A DNA stretch of 64,000 nt from Pegea sp. RAD2-039 (lineage: Eukaryota; Chordata; Thaliacea; Salpida; Salpidae). The translations under genes and the position numbers were made by a program. The notes beneath the pieces were generated by a model. That model was given only the letters and a program-made list of their open reading frames with translations. It was not told the DNA's origin and ran no database searches. The stretch is from NCBI GenBank assembly GCA_034620365.1, contig JAQGEQ010000045.1, positions 930,001 to 994,000 of the forward strand. The letters are read 5' to 3'. Below are positions 50,201 to 62,308 of this stretch, one piece after another (position 1 is the stretch's first letter; the number at the start of each line of letters is the position of its first letter).

Positions 50201-51938
50201 TTCAAAAAAAGGTGTAATAGTAAACCATGAAAGAAAATTTTTATTTATTGATCTCGAATTTACTTTTCATATCATAAACATCTATATAATAGACTTCTAT
50301 TGTAAATTCAATAAATATATATAGTTGAATTTCAATACAGAAAGTATCAATTTCTTTCCATCTACATAGCTTATAAAGTTCAGCAGAAATACTTTCAGTT
50401 GTTTAATAATTAGTTTGTCAGAGTTTTCTTTAAATTTTCGAATAAATAAAGTAAAATAATTGTTTGACTTTATTTTTGTAACTTATAAAAGATAATCCCT
50501 TTAAAAATATCTTCAGCGACTTTTCACCAGCCACCTCATGATAGCATCATGAAGCTTATTTCGGCTCACCAGTAACATCATTATAACCAATAGAAGCCGA
50601 AATCAGCATCTGCATCAGTAGGACATCTGGTACATTAAATCTGGCATAATACAAAACTATCTTTTACAACCAAGGCGACCATTTATAGAGTGTTTGTCTC
50701 TTGTACGCTATCGTACGTTAGCAAAACATGGACCTTATCGAAAGCTAATAACATTTAAATAAAAAGGTTCTGTTTTCCATTTTTGTTGTCTCTGTCAAAT
50801 ATTAAATTTAACTTGACAGCAAAAGACGTGACAGAAAAAGATGTCAAACTAGAAAGTTTTGAAGCAAACTAATCTGACAACAATGTACATCATGCTAAAC
50901 ACCAAAGGCTTCACATGCTCTACTACTTTTACTAATAATTTCAGAAAGGTCTTAAACAAATTATTTTTTCTAGTTACTATATAATGTTAATTTTGAAAAT
51001 GATTTTTCGATTTCTTTCAACAAGTTAGAGAAAATCAAAATATCTTTCTAATTTAGTAGACCGATTTATTTTTGAAATTATTTTGTAGCGTTTTACGTTT
51101 TTCTGATTTCTGATTTTTCTAACTTTTCCTGATGAGTTTTAAATGCTTTTAGTAAATGTTAATATTATTTATTATTATTTAACATATATTGTAATTATTC
51201 ATTTATAGATTTACAAAATTCAGCTTATACTACTTTTATTTATAACTACCTATAACAAAATTGTTAAATATTTTGCCGCCGACGTAAATGTCTTTTATCA
51301 TTCGTTTTCAGATTACTGTCATCTGCTAATTAACTACTTGTAACTAGCGTCTACCATTCTTGTAGTTGTCATTATTGTTAGTTGTCTTCTTATTACTTTG
51401 AATAAATTTCTTTATAAGAATTATCTTTACTTTCATTGAAAGATTTATCATCGTTTTGTTTTATCTACTATTTTTTTTAATTTTTAGAAAACATTTTTAA
51501 TTAATCTTTTTCTAAATTTTTCTTTTTATATCAGACTTTTCTAATTTATTTTAGTGAATTTTTTTTCTTTTAATTTCAATGATGCTAATTGATTGAATTA
51601 ATTTTATAATTTATCTCATTTTCTTATGATTTTATTATTTTGTATTTAATTTTAATTAATTTAACCTTGGTAGTTTATGGTTATATTAATTACTTTCTAT
51701 CAAAATATGTTCGGCGTTTTACTGTTACAAGTTCTAAAAAATTCCTTTTAAAAATTTTTATAAAATTGCTAATATTTCAAATAATTTTTTTTCTTTTGAG
51801 ATTTTTTATGTTAGATTATTTATCCGATATTTCGATTTATTTGGTAGTTTTAAAATTAATCTGTTTATATAAATCAACTAATTCAATTATATAACATCAA
51901 CAGTTGGTAGATTTTCTAAACTAGTTAATTGCATCAAA
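47258..51938. other. Intergenic part of the first unit
   Basis: Contains a segment of about 2.3 kb (about 47900-50221) that is absent between A and B. It includes a 63-codon ORF (49708-49899) also present at 57268-57459. That ORF is conserved only because the whole segment is, so no gene is called. Confidence 0.6.
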
Positions 51939-54829
51939 ATGGTAGATAGATCAAACAGCAAAGTTGTTTTCGATTCAATTATGCCACCTACAGATGATAA
52001 AAGGTTAGTAGAATTTTGTGCCTTGACTTAAAATCGTTTTCTAAGTAAACTTACTTTAAATTCACTTTTTATTTAAAATAAACCCAGATTAGAAAATTAT
52101 TTATGTTGTATCTAAAAAGATTAATAACTTAAATTTTATCAATTTTTACTTGTAATTATTATATTTTTAGTTTGTTTTAGAGTTATTTTAGTGTTACACA
52201 ATCATTTAGAAGACTTTTGATTTTATTGTTTTATTTATTTATTAATTTTAGAAGTGAAAAAAGTATTTGTAATTTTAATTATTCCCTTTTTAGTACTTTT
52301 TTCTGACTTTTTTGTTTCTTCTAATTCTTTATTTATAATTTGATACTAAAGTAAATAATACTTTTGATAATTTTAGAGATGAAGTTTCGGAAGTTGATAA
52401 TTGTACAAATCTTCATCAACTCAAACTGAATGACTCTTCTGAAGATTCTCAGATTCATGATGTTAGCATCAAAGTGAAATTAAATGGCTTTGAAAGAACT
52501 TTCAATTGTGACAAACGTATATTAGTTGGTGCTTCACCTTATTTTGAAGCAATGTTTCGTGGTAAGTTAGATTCAACTTCAGTTGTAAAATAACTGAATA
52601 TTTGAACACAAAAACTATTTGAATTTATTAAGGTGGATATAAAGAAGCATATTCGAAAGAAGTTACCATAAATGAAGTTGACCCAAATGCATTTTCTGAT
52701 ATTCTGGATTACATTTGCACAAAAAAATTACAAATCAATGAAGAAAATGTTGAGAAACTCATGATGGCAGATTCTATGTTTCAAATAAATGGTTTAGAAA
52801 AGTTATGTAGCAAGTAAGCTAGTTTTATAAATCAGTTTCTTTCAATAGTTTTTGTAACTATTGAACTTTATCAATTACAGCTTTTTAGAAAGTCAAATTG
52901 AAATTCCAAACTGTATTGAATTTGCAACATTTGCTGAGAAATATGGTTATTTAGAGCTTTCAAAGAAAATAGAAAAATTTATTGGAAAAAACTTTATAGA
53001 AGTAAGAAAATAGAGAAATGATATTTTTTTGGCTAAAACATTTTAAGTAGAAAGATTTTTTCTACTTCATCAAACTTAAATATTTATGAAATATTTACTT
53101 GCTTGGTTATTTCTACTGATTTTGTTGTTTTCATATTTAATAAAAAAAAGTTTTTGATTGATCTCATGATACTTACCAGATTTCGAAAAGTGAAAAATTC
53201 AAATTACAACCAGACTCTGTAATTTCTAAAATAATTTCAAAAGATGAGCTTCATGTGATTTGTGAATCCCAAATATTCAATGCTCTTCTAGAGTGGATCA
53301 AATATGATTTAACTTCAAGAAAACATTACTTAACGAAGTTAATTAAGAACGTAAGTATCTAGAAAATATAAAGTTGTAGACTTGTCAGTATAAAATTGTG
53401 ATTTTTCTAGGTACGATGTCATTTTATTAAACCGAATTTTATTTCGATGAAATTAGAAAGTTGTGATGTAATTAGAGATACTTGTTATGGATATCTCAGC
53501 CAGGTCCTCGATGACCTCAAAGCTTTCATCCCAATTGAAAGTAAGCAAAGACAACTTGATATTCCGCAGGTAAGATTATTTAATTAAATACTTTTCACTT
53601 CAACGACTGACATATGACGTCACAGGTGATCTACATCATTGGTGAATCTTATGAACCCGATGAAAGAACATTGAAAAGTATGAAGTTCCGTTTATCTGAA
53701 ACGGATGTTTGCTTTAAACTTCCGAAGATGTGTCTTCGAAATATTTCAAGATCTGTTGTCCTAAATGGTTTCATTTATATGTTAAAAAATAATGGTGATA
53801 TGGAAAGGTTAGAAGCATGAAGCAAATGATGACATCATCATTGCAAACTAAATATGACGTCATCACATTTCTAGATACGACCCAATTTCAAATGAGTGGA
53901 AGAAGTGCAAAAGTTTATACGATGAATCGTTGCATTATTTTTGGCAAGGAATGGAAGTTGTTGACAATGAATTGTATCTTGTTGAATCTTTTGATCTTTT
54001 GAGTAGTGAAGATCTTTTAGCAGATAGTATTTCTTTTGAAATAAACAGAATGATGAAGTGAGTGATGAAATGACATTTCAACCAAAACTTCATTTGCCAA
54101 AAACTATTATGTTATTTCCAGATACGATCCTATCACTGATGAATGGACTGAAAGAGCTTCATTAGATATAGGTGGTGACTTTTTCAGTTGTGCTGTCTTC
54201 AACCGGATGTTGTATGTTTTCGGTGGTTACAAGTTCTATTGCACAGTTGATTGTGTGGATAAATATGATCCACAGAGAGACGAATGGAGCTCCGTAGAAT
54301 CGATGTTGACTCCTAGAAGTCATCCAGGTACTTGCTGATGACATCACGATGACGTTTTGATCTTATGATGATAACTAACTCTAAAATCATTAAAGCTGTA
54401 GTCACGCTTGGCAACTATATCTACGCCATTGGTGGTTGGAATGAAGTAGGAAGTTTAAAGACTGTTGAAAGATACGATGTCCTCAATGATAGCTGGGAAT
54501 TTGTAGCAAGTATGAAGTTTGCAAGAGAAGAACCAAAAGTTGTTGTCTTTAATAAGAAGATTTATGTTTTTGGTAAAACTTTTCTTATGTTTGGAATTGA
54601 AAAACTTTTTAATAAAATTTTTATGATGTTTAAAATAATTTGCATAATTGTCATGAGCTTGTTGATTGTTTCAGGACGTTTATCTGGAGAAGATGATCAA
54701 ATTGTCGAATGTTACAATGAAGTAACAAACGAATGGAAAGAAGTTGCAAGAACGAATGAAAGGATTAATCAAGTCATAGTCAGCTATCAACCATGTGTAC
54801 CTGACATATGTGTAAATTTCCCATTTTAA
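51939..54829 (+). CDS. KLHL copy C, BTB-BACK-Kelch protein
   Basis: Eleven exons: 51939-52003, 52377-52561, 52633-52813, 52881-53001, 53180-53350, 53411-53569, 53626-53807, 53875-54057, 54122-54327, 54396-54572, 54675-54829; 594 aa, all phases correct, no internal stop. Domain order is as in B. Its Kelch blades differ from B and D in loops: exon 7 IIGESYEPDERTLKSMKFRL; exon 8 has 17 extra codons relative to B (LYLVESFDLLSSEDLLADSI); exon 9 LYVFGGYKFYCTVDCVDKYD; last blade VFGRLSGEDDQIVECYNEV. These length changes are all multiples of three. Three to four substitutions distinguish its BTB from that of B. Probably functional. Confidence 0.86.
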
Positions 54830-57800
54830 TAAATAAATTTTACTAGTAGATTGCTGTGAAGTTTATTTTCAGTATAAAGTTGCTTTTGAGGTCGTGTTTA
54901 TTTTCAAAAACAACTGATGCTGAGGTTTTTTAATTTTATCAGTTTATTTCTCGCTGTTTCATTTGGAACATTTAGTAGATTTGTTTTTTTATTGAAAGAT
55001 CTTGAATCAACTTAGTAAAACGCGTTGATGTCGTTTTTTTTCAGAAGATCATTATCCTCCACTGACATTAGGAAAGTTTGAAAATCTTCCTTTGATCATC
55101 TGTTTTAGAGTTTGAGATGTTGATGATTCTAATTCAAAGTTCTTTACAGTAATATCGGCCAGGGTTTACATAGTTTAAGTGATGCTAGGGAATTTTGTTT
55201 TGAAGTTATTCTTTATTAAGAAATTTGAATATTTTGTTTAGTTTGATATTTCAATGTTTCTTTTAGTTACATTAGCATATGAGAGTTACTAAGCTAGAAT
55301 CTCATTTATCAAGTCTTTTTATAGGAGGTCAACCTTTTTAAACACAAGTCCTTAGTTTCTGCATGTATCTTGGTACTTGATAAATCTAAACTACTTTTAC
55401 TTGGTTTATTGAGCATTTTACATTCTTTACACAACTACGCAAAAAAACTGAAAAAAGACAGTAGCCTCTTTGGCACTTTTCATTTAATGCAGAAGATAAA
55501 ATACTTATTTCGTCATGTAGTATTTGGAATGACTCCATGCTTCACAGTAAATGTAATATACTCGTGATAATTGCTTATCATTGATGCTATCTAAGCATAC
55601 ACCATAAGTGATAGATGTATTAGGCTCTTTCTGTAATAAGTCAATATCAGCTATAACATGTAAGCTTATTCAAATAATATAATAAATATGGCCACAATTT
55701 CGGATTAGTAATGTTTATATAAACGTGATTAAGACTTCAAAAATTATTGTATTTGAATAAGTTAAGTGTTTATTAGTAGTAAGTTTTGATTCCTTTTAAT
55801 CAAACATGAAATTAAACGCAAGCAGGTTATTGATTAGCTTTCAAATTGAGTAAAAAATGGTTTGTCTACGATGCTAGGAAAATAAATTCTTTTATGATTA
55901 TTGAAGTGAACCATTGATTTTGCTCAATGTCATGATATTTGCATCGCATATGTCTTCTTGAACCTCTTTTGCTCCATCACTAGGTTAACATTTCTATGAG
56001 ATTAGGCAATCTGCAAGTTCTTTATTGTTTCTAAGGTAATCAAGTTATAAAGTAGTCAAATAGTAGTCACGAAATCAGAATCATAAAATCAGGAATACAA
56101 CTTTTAGTAATTTGTGAATTGTTTTTAATATTCTACATAATAGAAGGTAATTTATTTGTTGCAATTCTTGTAAAATCAAATGTTATAAAACGTCATCATA
56201 CAAATTCCAGAAATGGAATAAGTTAAAACATACTATTTATTCATTTCAATCATACTTCAATCTAACTTTGCAACTTACCCTTTTAGTAAAACAAAATTTT
56301 ATACAATTAATAAATCAACGATTATGTATCTAAAAACATTTGAAATTTAAAAATCTGGTATCAACTTTATGTTAAATTAATGTTTTTAAACATTCATTTT
56401 GTTGATATATTTTAGTTTATTTTTTCGGTTTAATTTATTTAGTTGATATATATATATAATTTGGTCAGTATTGACAGTCATTAAACGTTTAAATTCAATT
56501 AATATTTTTACAATAATACATTTTAGCAAGAGCTGAATTTGAATTCCAAAATTGTCTTATAAGAGTTTCTATGAGGCTATAAAGTATTCAGGAATTGTGC
56601 AAAAACGAAAGTCCATGGTCGTATATGTTTGCATCTGTAACTTTTTCAAATATTATCAGAGATTTATAGTAGTAAGTGAATATGCTGGAAGCATAAAGTT
56701 TGAAAGGCAGTAATTACTTCAGTTTTTTATGTCAAAGCTTCGTAATAGAAAGCTGATGAAAGCGTTACATTAAGCAAGTTTAGTTTAATAAGCTCATATC
56801 AATGTAAGATGGTTTATTTGATAAAGAAAGTAAGAAATTAGAAATAAAGACTATAAAAACTATCACGATGATTATCTAGGTTAAAATTCAATCAATTGTC
56901 TAAATTTATTTTATTTCCATAAATATTTCTCTTTGTTTAATAAATTGTGGTTAGATTTACCTCCACAATTTATAAAACCTAATAATTGACTAGTTTAAAA
57001 TTTCAAGTCATTTTAGTGTAACCCACTAATATCCTTATATTAATAATGAAAGCTTTAGAAAAGTAATATTTTGAACTTTTTATAAAGTTTAATGTATTTC
57101 CGTCATAAGATAAGATTTTAAAGAAATAATAATGAAATCGAAATAAAATATTTGGAAAGTAGTTAGAAAAGATTCTTGTTGAAGTAGTTAATAATCAATT
57201 CTAAACTAAACTGAGTTTTTTAAAGACGTTTCAGTGTTCACTTTCAGTAAAAGTTCAATTTTGACATTTGTATTTAGGAAATATTGATGTAAGTAATTGT
57301 TATAAAACATTTCAGTTTAAACGAAACTGGCAAATAATTTCAAAACTTTTATTAATTCATGCTTTTACAACCCACATTTATGTAAATAAAAAAATTTTAA
57401 AGTTAAGAAATGATTATTATCAAACAAATATACAAAAAATTAGGTTTCAGTTTATCTAAGAATCATTTTTCCATCATTGTTCATTATTAAATGTCAACCA
57501 GAATGTTGATCTTAAAACAGCAGAAAATTGAAGAAAATAAACTTCCAGAATTTTTAAATAAATGTTTTACTACTAATTAGATGGAATAACAACGAATTGG
57601 AGAAAAGTTAAATCGGTTGTATATAAAAATGTGGTTTATAAAATTAAGATAGATTTCAACTTTGTCATCAAAGATACAAAATATTTATACTTGATAAAGA
57701 GTAATGTTTCCTATCGAACGCTGAACTTATCTTTCCAAACTGTGAATGAATATAGTTGTTTCAAAAATAGGTGTAATAGTAACCATGAAAGAAAATTTTA

Positions 57801-60800
57801 TTTATTGATCTCGAATCTACTTTTCATATCATAAACATCTATATAATAGACTTCTATTGTAAATTCAATAAATGTATATATAATTGAATTTCAATACAGA
57901 AAGTATCAATTTCTTTCTATCTACATAGCTTATAAAGTTCAGCAGAAATTCTTTCAGTTGTTTAATAATTAGTTTGTCAGAGTTTTCTTTAAATTTTCGA
58001 ATAAATAAAGTAAAATAATTGTTTGACTTTATTTTTGTAACTTATAAAAGATAATCCCTTTAAAAATATCTTCAGCGACTTTTCACCAGCCACCTCATGA
58101 TAGCATCATGAAGCTTATTTCGGCTCACCAGTAACATCATTATAACCAATAGAAGCCGAAATCAGCATCTGCATCAGTAGGACATCTGGTACATTAAATC
58201 TGGCATAATACAAAACTATCTTTTACAACCAAGGCGACCATTTATAGAGTGTTTGTCTCTTGTACGCTATCGTAGGTTAGCAAAACATGGACCTTGTCGA
58301 AAGCTAATAACATTTAAATAAAAAGGTTCTGTTTTCCATTTTTGTTGTCTCTGTCAAATATTAAATTTAACTTGACAGCAAAAGACGTGACAGAAAAAGA
58401 TGTCAAACTAGAAAGTTTTGAAGCAAACTAATCTGACAACAATGTACATCATGCTAAACACCAAAGGCTTCACATGCTCTACTACTTTTACTAATAATTT
58501 CAGAAAGGTCTTAAACAAATTATTTTTTCTAGTTACTATATAATGTTAATTATGAAAATGATTTTTCGATTTCTTTCAACAAGTTAGAGAAAATCAAAAT
58601 ATCTTTCTAATTTAGTAGACCGATTTATTTTTGAAATTATTTTGTAGCGTTTTACGTTTTTCTGATTTCTGATTTTTCTAACATTTCCTGATGAGTTTTA
58701 AATGCTTTTAGCAAATGTTAATATTATTTATTATTATTTAACATATATTGTAATTATTCATTTATAGATTTACAAAATTCAGCTTATACTACTTTTATTT
58801 ATAACTACCTATAATAAAATAGTAAAATATTTTGCCGCCGACGTAAATGTCTTTTATCATTCGTTTTCAGATTACTGTCATCTGCTAATTAACTACTTGT
58901 AACTAGCGTCTATCATTCTTGTACTTGTCATTATTGTTAGTTGTCTTCTTATTACTTTGAATAAATCTGTTTATAAGAATTATCTTTACCTTCATTGAAA
59001 AATTTATCATCGTTTTGTTTTATCTACTATTTTTTTTAATTTTTAGAAAACATTTTTAATTAATTTTTTTCTAAATTTTTCTTTTTATATCAGACTTTTC
59101 TAATTTATTTTAGTGAATTTTTTTTCTTTTAATTTCAATGATGCTAATTGATTGAATTAATTTTATAATTTATCTCATTTTCTTATGATTTTATTATTTT
59201 GTATTTAATTTTAATTAATTTAACCTTGGTAGTTTATGGTTATATTAATTACTTTCTATCAAAATATGTTCGGCGTTTTACTGTTACAAGTTCTAAAAAA
59301 TTCCTTTTAAAAATTTTTAAAAAATTGCTAATATTTCAAATAATTTTTTTTCTTTTGAGATTTTTTATGTTAGATTATTTATCCAATATTTCGATTTATT
59401 TGGTAGTTTTAAAATTAATCTGTTTATATAAATCAACTAATTCAATTATATAACATCAACAGTTGGTAGATTTTCTAAACTTGTTAATTGCATCAAAATG
59501 GTAGATAGATCAAATAGCAAAGTTGTTTTCGATTCAATTATGCCACCTACAGATGATAAAAGGTTAGTAGAATTTTGTGTCTTCACTTAAAATTGTTCGC
59601 TAAGTAAACTTACTTTAAATTCACTTTTTATTTAAAATAAACCCAGATTAGAAAATTATTTATGTTGTATCTAAAAAGATTAATAACTTAAATTTTATCA
59701 ATTTTTACTTGTAATTATTATATTTTTAGTTTGTTTTAGAGTTATTTTAGTGTTACACAATCATTTAGAAGACTTTTGATTTTATTGTTTTATTTATTTA
59801 TTAATTTTAGAAGTGAAAAAAGTATTTGTAATTTTAATTATTCCCTTTTTAGTACTTTTTTCTGACTTTTTTGTTTCTTCTAATTCTTTATTTATAATTT
59901 GATACTAAAGTAAATAATACTTTTGATAATTTTAGAGATGAAGTTTCGGAAGTTGATAATTGTACAAATCTTCATCAACTCAAACTGAATGAGTCTTCTG
60001 AAGATTCTCAGATTCATGATGTTAGCATCAAAGTGAAATTAAATGGCTTTGAAAGAACTTTCAATTGTGACAAACGTATATTAGTTGGTGCTTCACCTTA
60101 TTTTGAAGCAATGTTTCGTGGTAAGTTAGGTTCAACTTCAGTTGTAAGAACACAAACTATTTGAATTTATTAAGGTGGATTTAAAGAAGCATATTCGAAA
60201 GAAGTTACCATAAATGAAGTTGACCTAAATGCATTTTCTGATATTCTGGATTACATTTGCACAAAAAAATTACAAATCAATGAAGAAAATGTTAAGAAAC
60301 TCATGATGGCAGATTCTATGTTTCAAATAAATGGTTTAGAAAAGTTATGTATCAAGTAAGCTAGTTTTATAAATCAGTTTCTTTCAATAGTTTTTGTAAC
60401 TATTGAACTTTATCAATTACAGCTTTTTAGAAAGTCAAATTGAAATTTCAAACTGTATTGAATTTGCAACATTTGTTGAGAAATATGGTTATTTAGATCT
60501 TTTAACAAAAATAGAAAAATTTATTGGAAAAAACTTTATCGAAGTAAGAAAATAGAGAAATGATATTTTCTTTGCTAAAACATTTTAAGTAGAAAGATTT
60601 TTTCTACTTCATTAAACTTAAATATTTATGAAATATTTACTTGCTTCGTTATTTCTACTGATTTTGTTGTTTTCATATTTAATAAGAAACAGTTTTTGAT
60701 TGATCTCATGATACTTACCAGATTTCGAAAAGTGAAGAATTCAAATTACAACCAGACTCTGTAATTTCTAAAATAATTTCAAAAGATGAGCTTCATGTGA

Positions 60801-62238
60801 TTTGTGAATCCCAAATATTCAATGCTCTTCTAGAGTGGATCAAATATGATTTAACTTCAAGAAAACATTACTTAACGAAGTTAATTAAGAACGTAAGTAT
60901 CTAGAAAATATAAAGTTGTAGACTTGTGAGTATAAAATTGTGATTTTTCTAGGTACGATGTAATTTTATTAAACCGAATTTTATTTATATGAAGTTAAAA
61001 AGTTGTAAAATAATTAAATCTACTTGCTACAAATATCTCAACAAAGTCCTTAAAGGTTACATTCCAATAAAAAGTAAACCAAGACAACTTGATATTCTGC
61101 AGGTAAGATTATTTAATTAAATACTTTTCACTTCAACCACTGACATATGACGTCACAGGTGATGTACGTTATTAATGGATCCAATATATCTGATGAGAAA
61201 TCTTTGAAAAGTGCAAAGTTCCGTTTGTCTGAAACAGATGTTTGGTTTAAACTTCCAAAGATGTGTCTTCGAAATATTTCAAGATCTGTTGTCCTAAATG
61301 GTTTCATTTATATGTTAAAAAATAATGGTGATATGGAAAGGTTAGAAGCATGAAGCAAATGATGACATCATCATTTCAAACTAAATATGACGTCATCACT
61401 TTTCTAGATACGACCCAATTTCAAATGAGTGGAAAGAGTGCCAAAGTTTAGACGATAAATTGGTTTTTACGAAAATGGAAATTATACATAATGAATTGTA
61501 TCTTGTTAAAACTCTAAAAAACAGATTGATGAAGTGAGTGATGAAATGACTTTTCATGCAAAACTTCATTCGCTAAAAACTAATATGTTATTGCCAGATA
61601 CGATCCGATCACTGATAAATGGACGCAAAGAGCTTCATTAAGTAGACGTTACTGGTTCGGTTGTGCTGTCTTCGACCGGATGTTGTATGTTGTCGGTGGT
61701 TACGAGTTCGGTGAATTAGTTGCTCGTGTGGAGAAATTTGATACACGGAGGGACAAATGGAGTTCTGTAAGATCGATGTTGATACCTCGAAGTGGACCAG
61801 GTACTTGCTGATGACATCACGATGACGTTTAGATCTTATGATGATAACTGATTTTAAAATCATTAAAGGTGTAGTCACACTTGGCAACTACATCTACGCC
61901 ATTGGTGGTTGGAATGACGGAGAAGATTTAAAGACTGTTGAAAGATACGATGTCCTCAATGATAACTGGGAGTTTGCAGCAAGTATGAAGTTTGCAAGAG
62001 AAGAACCAAAAGTTGTTGTCTTTAATAAGAAGATTTATGTTTTTGGTAAAACTTTTCTTATGTTTGGAATTGAAAAACTTTTTGATAAAATTTTTATGAT
62101 GTTTAAAATAATTTGCATAATTGGGATGAACTTGTTGATTGTTTCAGGAGGTTTTTCTGGAAGAGAAAATGTTGAAACTGTCGAATGTTACAATGAAGTT
62201 ACAAACGAATGGAAAGAAGTTGCAAGAACAAATGAATT
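54763..62238. repeat. Tandem duplication, second unit (contains KLHL-D)
   Basis: Counterpart of 47191-54762, about 7.48 kb. After the last exon of D the 3' flank switches from the A/C type to the B type, so a recombination boundary lies in or near the final exon. Confidence 0.88.
54830..59497. other. Intergenic part of the second unit
   Basis: Near-identical to 47258-51938. No gene is called. A 65-codon and a 67-codon ORF here (55370, 57631) are not preserved as such in the other copy. Confidence 0.6.
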
Positions 62239-62308
62239 GATTGATCAAGTCATAGTCAGCTATCAACCATGTGTACCTGACATATGTGTAAATTTCCCAT
62301 TTAAATAA
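59498..62308 (+). CDS. KLHL copy D, BTB-BACK-Kelch protein
   Basis: Eleven exons: 59498-59562, 59936-60120, 60175-60355, 60423-60543, 60722-60892, 60953-61102, 61159-61340, 61408-61533, 61598-61800, 61869-62045, 62148-62308; 573 aa, intact. Exons 1-5 are close to C. Exon 6 (BACK-Kelch linker) is 9 nt shorter and differs from C at roughly one base in five (FIYMKLKSCKIIKSTCYKYL against FISMKLESCDVIRDTCYGYL). Exon 8 is short (CQSLDDKLVFTKMEIIHNEL), and exon 9 has LYVVGGYEFGELVARVEKFD. The stop is displaced by one codon (FPFK). Exon 7 (VINGSNISDEKSLKSAKF) resembles pseudogene A, not C, which suggests past exchange between copies. Confidence 0.86.

Larger units (their letters stand above)
47191..54762. 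repeat. Tandem duplication, first unit (contains KLHL-C)
   Basis: Starts in a KLHL tail, runs through about 4.7 kb of spacer and then the C gene. The same order repeats at 54763 with a period of about 7.57 kb. Spacer sequence differs from the second unit at only a few positions per several hundred. Confidence 0.9.

Noticed and set aside
51640-51894. 84-codon hydrophobic ORF, also at 59199-59453
   Set aside because: Overlaps the conserved KLHL promoter flank; composition is typical of AT-rich chance ORFs.
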